Shown piece by piece: positions 26,509 to 34,342 of a DNA stretch of 41,343 nucleotides. Positions within the stretch are counted from its first letter, which is position 1, and each line of letters begins with the position of its first letter. Position numbers and translations under genes: made by a program. The notes under the pieces were generated by a model. It was given only the letters and a program-made list of their open reading frames with translations, was not told the DNA's origin and ran no database searches. Source of the DNA: Vicinamibacteria bacterium (GTDB lineage: Bacteria; Acidobacteriota; Vicinamibacteria; Fen-336); NCBI GenBank assembly GCA_035570235.1, contig DATMML010000022.1, positions 1 to 41,343 on the forward strand, read 5' to 3'.

Positions 26509-27645
26509 TCAAATCATTCCCGCGAGGAAGATTGCCCCCCCCGTCACAACCCTGTCTCCGGCCGCCAGTCCCTCGAGCACGGCCACGGGGTCCCCCCCTC
26601 CGTCCCCGATCCTGACGTTTCGGGGCTCGAACCGGAGGAGACCACCGGGCGCCGGGCCCTTCTCCACGAAGACCACCGTGCGGTCGCCAAGGCGCAAAAC
26701 GGCGGAGCGCGGCACCCCCAGGGCTCGCGATTCCCCCAGCAGTATCGAGACCGTGGCGTACATTTCGGGGCGAAGCTCCCGGCCGGGGTTGAGGATGGAG
26801 CAACGCACCCGGGCGGTGCGGGAGACGGGGTCGAGGGCGCCTGAGATCCAGTCCACCGTCCCCTGGAATCCCTTGTCAGGGTAGGCGATGACCTTCACCG
26901 TCACGGTTGCGCCCTTCTTGATCTTTGGCAGGTCCACCTCATAGATATCAGCCAGGATCCAGACCCGGTCCAGCTCTCCGATGGTGAACAGCTCGACCGC
27001 GGTCCCACCTGAGTACTGCCCCTGAACCTCGGTTCCGGGGTTGACATTCCGGGCGATGATCTCCCCGGCAATGGGCGCGCGTAGGAGGTAGTCCTGGGTG
27101 ACCTGCGCGTCCGAGCCCGGGGCGAGAAGGGAGACCTTCTGCTGGGCACGATCCAGCTCGGCCTGGGCCTTGCGAAAGTTGTCCTCCGCCGCCTCCAAGT
27201 CCCGACGGGCGCCGGCATGGGCGTCGACCAGCTCCTTCTGCCGCTGGAACTCGCTCTGGGCCGCGGTCAAGTCGGCTTTGGCCTTGACGAAGTCGGAGAA
27301 AGCCTGGCCGATGTCGGGTGACGCCATGGCCAGGAGGGCGCTCCCGCGCTCCACCCACTGGCCCGGCTGGGCCAGAACCCGCACCACCCGCCCGTTCACG
27401 GGGGCGAAGACGTGGGTCACGCGAGCATCGTCGAAGGTGACGCGGCCGCTGGTCACCACCGCGTTGCCCACCGGCTGCTCCCCGACCGGACTCACCACAA
27501 TCCCGGCCTTGGCCAGCCGCTCCGGGGAGAGCCAGGCTTCGCCCGGGGGCGGCTGATTCCCGGCGGTGGGGTCTTGGGCCCGGCCGCAGGCGGCCGCGCT
27601 GGCCAGGGAGAGGGTGATGATCAGGAGAGTCGATGGCCGAGTCAT
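26509..27645 (-). CDS. CzcB/CusB-type RND efflux periplasmic adaptor lipoprotein
   Basis: The 378-residue membrane-fusion protein has signal peptide and lipobox AAAC. Domains in order: a barrel-sandwich lipoyl half (HVFAPVNGRVVRVLAQPGQWVERGSALL), a helical hairpin (about 125-185: KADLTAAQSEFQRQKELV), the second lipoyl half (APIAGEIIARNVNPG), and beta-barrel and membrane-proximal domains (VWILADIYEVDLPKI, VPRSAVLRLGDRTVVFVE). It links the RND pump to an outer-membrane channel. It is the first gene of the pair, with AGGGA upstream. Confidence 0.94.
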   Translation of the reverse strand: MTRPSTLLIITLSLASAAACGRAQDPTAGNQPPPGEAWLSPERLAKAGIVVSPVGEQPVGNAVVTSGRVTFDDARVTHVFAPVNGRVVRVLAQPGQWVERGSALLAMASPDIGQAFSDFVKAKADLTAAQSEFQRQKELVDAHAGARRDLEAAEDNFRKAQAELDRAQQKVSLLAPGSDAQVTQDYLLRAPIAGEIIARNVNPGTEVQGQYSGGTAVELFTIGELDRVWILADIYEVDLPKIKKGATVTVKVIAYPDKGFQGTVDWISGALDPVSRTARVRCSILNPGRELRPEMYATVSILLGESRALGVPRSAVLRLGDRTVVFVEKGPAPGGLLRFEPRNVRIGDGGGDPVAVLEGLAAGDRVVTGGAIFLAGMI

Positions 27646-27901
27646 TCTCTTAGATCCCTGCTCGCGGCCGCCCCCAGGGGCAGACGATCGTCCCCTACCA
27701 TTTTGAAACAGTGTCGAAGGACTGGGCTATGACCGGGCGCCAGAGAAGGGCACGTTCGACATTGCACCTCCTGCAAAGACTACCATCCTAGCGTTCACAA
27801 CGCACGAGTGGGTCACGGAGCAGCCCCTGAGTAGGCGTCGCACCCGGAGGCGCGGAATGGGGGCCCTCCATCCCGGGGCGTGCTGGCGCTGACGTGGCCT
27901 C

Positions 27902-29212
27902 TCAGAACTCGAGATGCGCGCGAAACCCTACGATGTCGACCGGACCGCGGTCCTGGTTGTAGGCGGGATTCACGACGTGCTGGTAGTCGCCGCTCAAGCT
28001 CAAGCCGTGGGGGAGCTGGAGGTTGTAAAAGGCCTCCAGGACCAGCTCTGAACCGTAACGGAGCGCCCCGTCCCCGATGATGAACCCGTAGCCTCCGGCG
28101 GCGAGGTAGTCCCTGTGGTCCCGCGAGAGGCCGTTGACGACCAGAGCGCCTCCCACGGAGTCTTTCTTGCGCCCCCAAGCCTTGCCGCTCCAGAGCGCGC
28201 CTAGGCTGGCGGTTCGGTCGATCTCCGTGAACGCCCATGTCTCGTTGCGGCCGTCGCTCCAGCCCACCCGCATAAAGAGCCCCGCGTCCTCGGCCACCTC
28301 CTGCTCCAAGCCGATCCCGGCTCCGTTCTTGTCCCGGCCGTACCTGCGGGTTTGGGTGATGTCGGGGGCGGTCGGGGACAGCGCCAGCGCCTCGCGGTAA
28401 TTTCCCATGCGAGCCAGGTTGCGGTAGAGGAAGAGGCGGGCCGCACCGGGGTGCCCGAAGAGGCTGTACTTTCGCTCCCCCTCGAAATTCCACGCGTGGG
28501 CGTCGTGGATTCGGAGGTCCAGCTGCAGCTGGTTGGCCACGACCGGTACGAGCACGGCGGCGGCCCGGAGGGCCCAGCCCCGCTCCTGGTACTCGGCGTG
28601 AACGCCCCAGGTGTAGCCCCGGGTGTCGGCGGCGTAGTCCCAAGCCCCGTTGTCCATCAGGGCCCAGTTCAGGAACTGCCCCCGGGGGTCGTGGCTGAAG
28701 CGGTTGTCGTCGAAGGAATCGGTCAAGCTGAACTTGCCGAACTTCACGACCAGGCGCCGAACCGGGTAGCGGCCAGGGAGCTGGTCGGGCGCATCCGCGA
28801 CCGGCTCGGTGTCCTCGCCGAAGCCGAAGGTCTGTTGGAGGTAGAGCCGAGCCACGACTACGATCGGGGCGGCGTTGCCTATGCGGTAGACCTCTCCGTT
28901 CGGAAAGCCCGCGATTCCCGACGTCCGGCTCAAGCCGTCGCCGCCGCTCAACTCCGGGCTGGTGTAGAGCTCGGCCCCCTTCCAAAGCTTGGCACCCGCC
29001 CAGATCGTCGCCGTGACCGAGGTCTTGGACTCGGCTACCGGGATCAGGCTGTTCTGGCCGGAATAAGCGGCGGGGAAGCTCCCGTGGTGCTGGGTCACGA
29101 TTGTCTGCTGAAAATGGAAATTCCACCAGGGAGGGGATTCCGGGGACTCCGCTGGGGATGCCTCTTGGCCGCGGAGGAGGGGGTTGGCCGAGAGCAGGAT
29201 CCCCAGACTCAA
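27902..29212 (-). CDS. OprB-like carbohydrate porin
   Basis: The protein has about 436 residues. The mature region starts WWNFHFQQTIVTQHHGSFPAAYSG. OprB features are LYLQQTFGFG, the VKFGKFSLTDSFDDN strand, and the C-terminal YNLQLPHGLSLSGDYQHVVNPAYN followed by GPVDIVGFRAHLEF ending in Phe. The start is unclear: upstream of the mature part there is only a TTG at 29212. A CTG at 29221 would give a better signal peptide (MRTLSLGILLSANPLLRGQ). No ATG or GTG lies in frame after the sulfatase stop. It follows the sulfatase gene within 90 bases, so it may import sugars released by it. Confidence 0.8.
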   Translation of the reverse strand: MSLGILLSANPLLRGQEASPAESPESPPWWNFHFQQTIVTQHHGSFPAAYSGQNSLIPVAESKTSVTATIWAGAKLWKGAELYTSPELSGGDGLSRTSGIAGFPNGEVYRIGNAAPIVVVARLYLQQTFGFGEDTEPVADAPDQLPGRYPVRRLVVKFGKFSLTDSFDDNRFSHDPRGQFLNWALMDNGAWDYAADTRGYTWGVHAEYQERGWALRAAAVLVPVVANQLQLDLRIHDAHAWNFEGERKYSLFGHPGAARLFLYRNLARMGNYREALALSPTAPDITQTRRYGRDKNGAGIGLEQEVAEDAGLFMRVGWSDGRNETWAFTEIDRTASLGALWSGKAWGRKKDSVGGALVVNGLSRDHRDYLAAGGYGFIIGDGALRYGSELVLEAFYNLQLPHGLSLSGDYQHVVNPAYNQDRGPVDIVGFRAHLEF

Positions 29213-29298
29213 CGTCCGCAGGGCTGGCCACGCCCTGCGGTCCCTCGGGGGCCCGGAACGTGCCGTTCCTTGGAGGGCGCGCTCTCTTCTTCCCGGTC

Positions 29299-30789
29299 CT
29301 AGTTTCGGCACGCGGCCCCTCGGCAGGTTTTGAGAATGGCGACCCGGCTGCTGAGGGGCCCGAGGGTTGTGGAGGGGGCCTGGTTGCCCAGGTTGTTCAG
29401 CTGGTAAGGATCGGTCGTCATGTCGTAGAGCTCGATCTCGCCCGTGACGTACTCCACGTAGGTCTTCTGGTCGGCGGTGCGTAGGCCATAGAAGGTCGGA
29501 ATGCCCCCCCGGACCTGCTTGGGATTGTCGGGGTCGGATAGGTTCTGCCAGTGCTCGAGGAGGAGGTCCCGCCGCCAATCCGTCGGTGGCGAGGCGGTTA
29601 GAAGGGGAGCGAAGGAGCGCCCGTCGACGGTGTCGGGGGGGGTGGCGTGGGCCCACTCCGCGAAGGAGGGGGCAAAGTCGATGTTGGCTACGATCTGGTC
29701 GCGGGTCTGGCCGGCCGGCACGCCCGGGCCCCGCACTATCAGGGGGACCCGTACGGACTCCTCGTACGCCGCTTCCTTCCCGTGGGGAAACCGGTGAGGT
29801 CCCAGGATGAAGCCGTTGTCGGAAGTGAAGAGGATGAAGGTATTCGCGAGCCGGCCGTCCGCCTGGAGCTCCTGCACGATCTTCTCGACCATGTCGTCCG
29901 CGGCCAGCATAGTCATCAGCCGATTCTGGTACAGGGTATCGATCTGCACCTCCACCTTGTCGGTAAAGAGGGGCAAGTCCTGGAGCCAGTTCGGCTTGTT
30001 GCTCACGTCCCCCTCGTTGAAGGAAGGGACGCGGGGAGCGTTTTGATCGGCGAGAAGGCCCTTGTGTCGGTCGGCGGGGATCGCCGGGGTGTGGGGCGCG
30101 GGTGGAGCCAAGTAGAGGAAGAATGGCTCCGGGCCCTTTGCCGCCGCGGCCTGGATGCCCGCCACCGCCTTCTGGGTCAGCACGTCGGTGAGGTAATCCT
30201 GCTTGTCGCGTGTGACAACACCGTTGTCGTTGATGATGAAATCGTAGTAGTCGCCGGAGTCGGGTTCGCCCCCCGGAGCAAAATCCCCATGCCAGTCGTC
30301 CCAGCCCGGGGGCACGTGGGCGGGGTCACCTATCCCATAGCCGTTGATGTACTTGCCGACGAAGATCGTGCGATACCCAGCCGCCTTGAGCCAGGGGGCC
30401 AGCATGGACGCCTCCGAGACTTGCGTGAGCAGGATGTCGTAGCCCCCGGCGGGCGCCGAGTTGGCGAGGGCGTGGTGGTTGTGGGCATATTGGCCGGTCA
30501 GGATCGAGGCCCGCGAGGGGCAGCAGAGAGAGGTCGCGACGAAGTTCCGCGTAAAGGTGACTCCCTGGTCGGCAAGAAGCGACTTGACCTTGGGCATGAA
30601 GGGCATCGATTGCGTGTCCTGATCGTCCGTGAGGATGAAGACGATGTTGGGCGGTGGGAGCGGAGTCGGCGTGGGGGCGGGTGGGGCGGGCGAGGACGAG
30701 CCCCCGCAGGAGGCCATGAAAAGACTCGTGCAAACCAGCAGGCTCACTCCCGCTGGACGCCGGCTGATTGATTTGAGGGCAGGGCCCAT
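29299..30789 (-). CDS. Lipoprotein sulfatase
   Basis: The protein has about 496 residues. The signal peptide and lipobox (MASC) are followed by a Pro/Thr tether. The type I sulfatase core starts NIVFILTDDQDTQS (metal-binding Asp pair) and has C-C-P-S-R with Cys89 as the formylglycine site and ASILTGQYAHNH after it. FILFTSDNGFILGPHRFPHGKEAAYEESVRVPLIVRGPGV holds the second metal site and substrate loop. It hydrolyses sulfate esters, probably on glycans at the cell surface, and needs a formylglycine-generating enzyme encoded elsewhere. The ATG at 30789 has GAGGAGG 13 bases upstream; a TTG at 30819 is possible. It is followed by the OprB-like porin. Confidence 0.92.
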   Translation of the reverse strand: MGPALKSISRRPAGVSLLVCTSLFMASCGGSSSPAPPAPTPTPLPPPNIVFILTDDQDTQSMPFMPKVKSLLADQGVTFTRNFVATSLCCPSRASILTGQYAHNHHALANSAPAGGYDILLTQVSEASMLAPWLKAAGYRTIFVGKYINGYGIGDPAHVPPGWDDWHGDFAPGGEPDSGDYYDFIINDNGVVTRDKQDYLTDVLTQKAVAGIQAAAAKGPEPFFLYLAPPAPHTPAIPADRHKGLLADQNAPRVPSFNEGDVSNKPNWLQDLPLFTDKVEVQIDTLYQNRLMTMLAADDMVEKIVQELQADGRLANTFILFTSDNGFILGPHRFPHGKEAAYEESVRVPLIVRGPGVPAGQTRDQIVANIDFAPSFAEWAHATPPDTVDGRSFAPLLTASPPTDWRRDLLLEHWQNLSDPDNPKQVRGGIPTFYGLRTADQKTYVEYVTGEIELYDMTTDPYQLNNLGNQAPSTTLGPLSSRVAILKTCRGAACRN

Positions 30790-31053
30790 GGTGTCGAACG
30801 CTCCTCCTCGACCCCGCAAACGTCGGGTCGCTTGAGCTGGGATCCAGAGTGTACCGTAGCGTGTTGCTACCGGCCACCGCGGCTCTCCTCAAGCGATCGG
30901 TGTCATCGGTCATGGTAGGCTACGCGCTCCGGTGGCCCAAGAAGCGCGATCAGACAGAGAAGAAACCCGTCAAGATCATCCCCGAGCCGAGGGAAGCTCC
31001 GAATCGGATGAAGGGAGCCCTAGATACTACGCCGTGAGGGAGGGGCGCCCTCG

Positions 31054-31608
31054 GTGTGGCTGATCCTCATCCTCCTGGCTCGCTTCCTGGACTTCGCCGT
31101 CCCTCTGGTTCCGGGCACTTGGTGGGAGTACCGGGAGTCCTATACTGAACACATAGGGAGCCTCGACTCGACCAGCGACGATACCACCCGTTTCGAAGTC
31201 CGTGGAAGCAGCGTACGTCCGTACATTCGACAGAATGGTGGCGCTGATCCCACGTCGGGGCCCGTGGAGTCTGGGCCGGGTTGGATTCGTCTCACGCCTT
31301 GGACGGGCGAGGACGCGCTGCCCGTTCCTCTCGAGCTGGGCCGCTCGGGACCGCCGTCCGGAGCAGGAGCGGCCTGGACGGTGGAGGAGGTAGAGGAGGT
31401 GACGGTTCCCGCGGGCACGTTCCCAGCCCTGCGCTGCGCGCTGCGCACCCGGCACAATGCATCGGTCCTGTGGATCGCGCCGGGGGTGGGGGTGGTGAGG
31501 GAGACCCAGGGTACGCCCGGCCAGCGGCCCGAAATCGAGCGCGTCCTGCTTCGCTGGGGAGCACCGTCGGCGGCCCCGTCTTCGTCCCTGCCCGGCGACC
31601 GGCCTTAG
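31054..31608 (+). CDS. Exported protein, uncharacterised
   Basis: The 184-residue protein starts at GTG 31054, with GAGGGAGGGG upstream. A short hydrophobic N-terminus (WLILILLARFLDFAVPLV) is followed by PGTWWEYRESY. The C-terminal half has EVTVPAGTFPALRCALRT and LWIAPGVGVVRETQG. Such PGTxWxY...vpaGtF...wyapGVGvVre patterns occur in exported proteins of unknown function in soil bacteria. It converges with the next gene, ending one base before it. Confidence 0.7.
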   Translation: MWLILILLARFLDFAVPLVPGTWWEYRESYTEHIGSLDSTSDDTTRFEVRGSSVRPYIRQNGGADPTSGPVESGPGWIRLTPWTGEDALPVPLELGRSGPPSGAGAAWTVEEVEEVTVPAGTFPALRCALRTRHNASVLWIAPGVGVVRETQGTPGQRPEIERVLLRWGAPSAAPSSSLPGDRP

Positions 31609-31609
31609 A

Positions 31610-32290
31610 TCAGAACCGCTTGAGGAGGTCCTCGCGCTTCTCCGCCGCCAGCGAGGTCAGGAGAACCTTGAGGCTGTCCAGAGACTCGGTGGTGAGGGTC
31701 TGGAAATCCTGACGGATGGCCTGAATCTGGTCCCACTCCCGGTCCGCTTCGGGCTCCTTCCTCACGATCCGCTGGGTGGACTCCATGAGGAAGCGGGCCC
31801 CGAGGGCGAAGCTGCGGCCCAGGATGTAGACCCGCAAGCGGTACCGTTCCGCGGTGGAAACCAAGAACTGGTGAAGGAGTCCGTTCAGGTAAGCAAGGCT
31901 CACGATCTGGGCCAGTTTGAAGTCGCGGGGGCGAAGGGGGTTGACGGGGGCCATAGCCGAGACCATGCGGGAGAAGGTGGCCATGGCAGCGAGGAGCTTC
32001 AGCATGTTGGGGGCGAACTTCTCGATCACTCGGTAGCCCACGTCTATGAGGTGGATGGCCTCGTCCACCGACCCCAGCTCGCGGACGGAGAAGGCCTCGT
32101 CGTAGGTCAGCTCGGCCAGGGCCATCTCAGAGTGCACGCGGCCCTCGATGCTCTTGTAGAGTTTCTCGCCCCGCGGCGTGAGAAGCAGTTCCCAATCTCG
32201 CCGGACGGCCCGCTCGTTGCGCAGCCCGAACAGGAAGAGGACGACCAGGCACCCTAGCGCCGAGAGACCGATCATCCAGAATACGCCCAC
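31610..32290 (-). CDS. Membrane-anchored protein, uncharacterised
   Basis: The 226-residue protein has one N-terminal helix (FWMIGLSALGCLVVLFLFGL) followed by about 200 mostly helical, mixed-charge residues (HSEMALAELTYDEAF, VGYRVIEKFAPNMLKLLAAM, DFQTLTTESLDSLKVLLTSL), presumably cytoplasmic. No family is recognised. It starts 12 bases after the upstream membrane-protein gene and probably shares its transcript. Confidence 0.65.
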   Translation of the reverse strand: MGVFWMIGLSALGCLVVLFLFGLRNERAVRRDWELLLTPRGEKLYKSIEGRVHSEMALAELTYDEAFSVRELGSVDEAIHLIDVGYRVIEKFAPNMLKLLAAMATFSRMVSAMAPVNPLRPRDFKLAQIVSLAYLNGLLHQFLVSTAERYRLRVYILGRSFALGARFLMESTQRIVRKEPEADREWDQIQAIRQDFQTLTTESLDSLKVLLTSLAAEKREDLLKRF

Positions 32291-32302
32291 GCCTTGTCCT
32301 TC

Positions 32303-33028
32303 CTAGCCCGGCAGTCGCTGCAGGGCCCGGACCCTTTCCGGGGCCTGGATGGGGGCGGCAGCGGGCAGCCAAGCCGCGCGCGCCCAGTAAGCCATGAGAG
32401 CAATATAGGCGCCCACGTCCGCGTAGTTCACGAGGGTCCGAAGGTCCCAGCCATAACTGTCCAGAACGTTGAGACCGGTAGTGAAGACGAGTAAGTAAGG
32501 TACGAACCCGATTAAGATGGCTTTGTGGAAGGGATCTACGGGAAGCCGGTACCAGAGGATCGTGGCCGCGATGGCGGCGAAGAGCCAGATGGTCCCGTTC
32601 ACCAAGCGCGGCTGGATGCGTCCCGCGATCAGCTCGAACGTAGGGGGAGCGGAGGCCGTGCTCTGGCTGCCGTCCCCGGTCACGGCCAACACCGTCACAA
32701 ACGTTACGGCCAAGAGTAGAAGCACCACGCCCCTCGCCGTGGACCGCGCTCCTGGGAACGCGCGGAAGGTCCGGAAGGACAACTCGAGAGCCACCCCGAA
32801 GCGGAGGGCGGCGACGAAGACTTCCTTCAGGACCCAGGCCATCCGGGTGTAAAACCACGCTGGCCCGAAGATCACCAGGAGGTCGAACGTCAGCACCGCC
32901 CCCAGGTACAGCACGAACGTGGGGCAGATGCGGTAGCGCCGCCGAATGACAATCCCGACCACGGCCGCCAGGATCAGCAAATCCCCGGCGAGCGCGACGG
33001 CGATCTCGATCAGGCTCATGTGACCCAT
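32303..33028 (-). CDS. Seven-helix integral membrane protein, uncharacterised
   Basis: The 241-residue protein has about seven hydrophobic segments separated by short basic loops. There is an RRRYRICPTFVLYLGAV segment after the first helix, and FRTFRAFPGAR and YGWDLRTLVNYADVGAY later. The layout resembles small sensor- or receptor-like membrane proteins, but no motif assigns a function. The ATG at 33028 has GAGG five bases upstream; an ATG at 33019 is an alternative. Same strand and operon as the following membrane-anchored gene. Confidence 0.65.
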   Translation of the reverse strand: MGHMSLIEIAVALAGDLLILAAVVGIVIRRRYRICPTFVLYLGAVLTFDLLVIFGPAWFYTRMAWVLKEVFVAALRFGVALELSFRTFRAFPGARSTARGVVLLLLAVTFVTVLAVTGDGSQSTASAPPTFELIAGRIQPRLVNGTIWLFAAIAATILWYRLPVDPFHKAILIGFVPYLLVFTTGLNVLDSYGWDLRTLVNYADVGAYIALMAYWARAAWLPAAAPIQAPERVRALQRLPG

Positions 33029-33196
33029 CGACGCCTCGCCGCCGGCGTCCCGCAGCCAAGGAGCCGACTACGGGAGCGTATCCCCTCCCCCCCGTTAGGG
33101 GGAAACCCGCACTTTCGTCGCGGCGGTCCCTAGTGTAATCCCTAAAGCCGGGAGAAGCACCCGGAAACCCAGGTGTCCTCTTTCCGGAAAGCCAAA

Positions 33197-33403
33197 TCAC
33201 CGCGGGGGGATCCCGGTCATTCCATCCAAGGCGTGATAGGCCGCGTTCGGCGGGATGCCCGTCATGCCATCATTGGCCTTGGGGGGGATCCCGGTCATGC
33301 CGTCATTGGCCCGCAGCGTACCGCTCACGCCTCCGCCGAACCCCACGCCCCCTAAGTCACCGTCAAACCTGAACAAAGACACCATCATGAAGATCCAGAG
33401 CAT
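33197..33403 (-). CDS. Small peptide with three GMTGIPP repeats
   Basis: The 68-residue ORF starts at ATG 33403 with AGGGAGG five bases upstream. It has a short hydrophobic N-terminus (MLWIFMMVSLF), a Gly-rich stretch (DGDLGGVGFGGGVSG), then three copies of GMTGIPP, the first two as NDGMTGIPP, separated by KA and NAAYHAL. The three DNA copies differ only at synonymous third positions, which supports this reading frame and selection on the peptide. It diverges from the GAF-HTH regulator. It may be a secreted or processed peptide, but no known family fits. Confidence 0.65.
   Translation of the reverse strand: MLWIFMMVSLFRFDGDLGGVGFGGGVSGTLRANDGMTGIPPKANDGMTGIPPNAAYHALDGMTGIPPR
33208..33310 (-). 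repeat. Three short tandem repeats inside the peptide gene
   Basis: Three copies of a 21-base unit (GGCATGACCGGGATCCC-type) lie within the peptide gene, two of them extended by an AATGA(C/T) codon pair. Spacing is irregular (about 27 and 39 bases), and the copies differ at third codon positions. This is a protein-level repeat, not a CRISPR or satellite. Confidence 0.7.
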
Positions 33404-33420
33404 TTTCGCCTCCCTTGTTA

Positions 33421-33447
33421 GTGTGTACTGCGGTGGTCAGTATACAC
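33421..33447. promoter_or_regulatory. Candidate operator: 10-bp inverted repeat between divergent genes
   Basis: GTGTGTACTG and CAGTATACAC are inverted repeats with one mismatch in ten and a seven-base spacer. The element lies 18 bases upstream of the peptide ATG and about 125 upstream of the regulator. AT-rich sequence follows, with a possible plus-strand promoter of TATACA (33441-33446), 17 bases, then TATACG (33464-33469) preceded by TG. The repeat could be a dimer binding site or a hairpin in the peptide leader. Confidence 0.5.
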
Positions 33448-33571
33448 TTCTTGTCAATTGTGATATACGTAACATGTACCGTTGTCGCGAAGACCGGTTC
33501 TGGAGGGTCCAACTTCTTGACGTGGCTGCTAGGAAACGGTTAATATTGGGTTCCCAATTGGAGGTGAGCCT

Positions 33572-34279
33572 GTGAAACGTCGCGTGGACCTCATTGATCA
33601 GTTCGCCGACCTTGTGGTCGGCGCAGACGATCCACGACGTCTGGCGGAGCGGACGTTGGAAGTCGTCATGTCGCTGAACAACGGCCGTAGCGGGGCTGTC
33701 TTTTCGTGCTCCGACGACCGGGTCGCGCTCTTCGCCTCCCGCGGGATCGATCAAGCGGTGCTCGATGCGGTTGAGACCGTCTGGAGCCGCAGCCGCGATT
33801 CCCTGCGGAAGGGGGAGACGTTCTACGTTCCGGACCGTACGGTCGAGCGGAGGCTACCGCCAGAGAATGGGGATCAATCGGGCGCGGCCAGCTTCGCGGT
33901 GGTGCCGGTCTTCGAGGCGGAGACCCTGGTGGCGTTGCTCTACGTGGACAGCCATGACCCCCACTTTTGTGCGTCCCACGACCTCGAGCGGCTCACCAAG
34001 TTCTCGCGGATCGTGGCCAAGGCGGTGACGGACAACGTGCCCGTCCGGGACCGCGCGCGGGCTCAGGCCGACGCTTGGGAGACGTACCTCGAACGGACGC
34101 CGGTGGAAGACATGGAGCGCGAGAAGCTGTTGCTGCTTCTCAACCGCAACGAGTGGAACATCGCCCGCGTGGCGCGCCTCATGGGCGTGACACGACGCAC
34201 GATCTACTTGCGGCTGCAGCGATACAACATCCCGCGCGAGCGGGTGCCTAAGACCCGGCTGCGTCCCGCCACCATCTGA
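33572..34279 (+). CDS. GAF-domain regulator with C-terminal Fis-type HTH
   Basis: The 235-residue cytoplasmic protein has a GAF-like sensor at about 10-155 (LAERTLEVVMSLNNGRSGAV, SFAVVPVFEAETLVALLYVD). A linker is followed by a Fis/NtrC-type HTH at about 183-222 (LLLLLNRNEWNIARVARLMG, then VTRRTIYLRLQRYNI). It lacks an AAA+ domain, so it is not a sigma-54 activator. GGAGG lies just ahead of the start at 33572. It diverges from the GMTGIPP-repeat peptide gene and is the obvious candidate to control it. The ligand is unknown. Confidence 0.85.
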   Translation: MKRRVDLIDQFADLVVGADDPRRLAERTLEVVMSLNNGRSGAVFSCSDDRVALFASRGIDQAVLDAVETVWSRSRDSLRKGETFYVPDRTVERRLPPENGDQSGAASFAVVPVFEAETLVALLYVDSHDPHFCASHDLERLTKFSRIVAKAVTDNVPVRDRARAQADAWETYLERTPVEDMEREKLLLLLNRNEWNIARVARLMGVTRRTIYLRLQRYNIPRERVPKTRLRPATI

Positions 34280-34285
34280 GTCGAT

Positions 34286-34325
34286 CCCTCCGGGGGGCCT
34301 CACGCTCCCTCCAACCCCCGGAGGG
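34286..34325. terminator. 11-bp inverted repeat between the regulator and gltX
   Basis: CCCTCCGGGGG and its exact complement CCCCCGGAGGG enclose an 18-base loop, starting seven bases after the regulator stop. No U-tract follows. It may terminate the regulator transcript or act as a leader element for gltX, whose ATG is 17 bases downstream. Confidence 0.45.
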
Positions 34326-34342
34326 CGTAGAATCCCGGCTGC

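Noticed and set aside
27712-27761. TGTCGAA...TTCGACA inverted repeat upstream of the CzcB-like gene
   Set aside because: The seven-base arms are about 36 bases apart and could occur by chance; no second copy was seen.
27813-29231. An alternative 472-codon frame over the OprB-like gene
   Set aside because: It begins at a GTG but is Arg/Gly/Pro-rich with no barrel pattern; the neighbouring frame has the conserved OprB features.
30849-31037. A 62-codon open frame upstream of the exported-protein gene
   Set aside because: No clear RBS, no family resemblance and a mixed composition.
33208-33310. CRISPR-like or satellite repeat
   Set aside because: Irregular spacing, only three units, and variation at third codon positions point to a protein-coding repeat.
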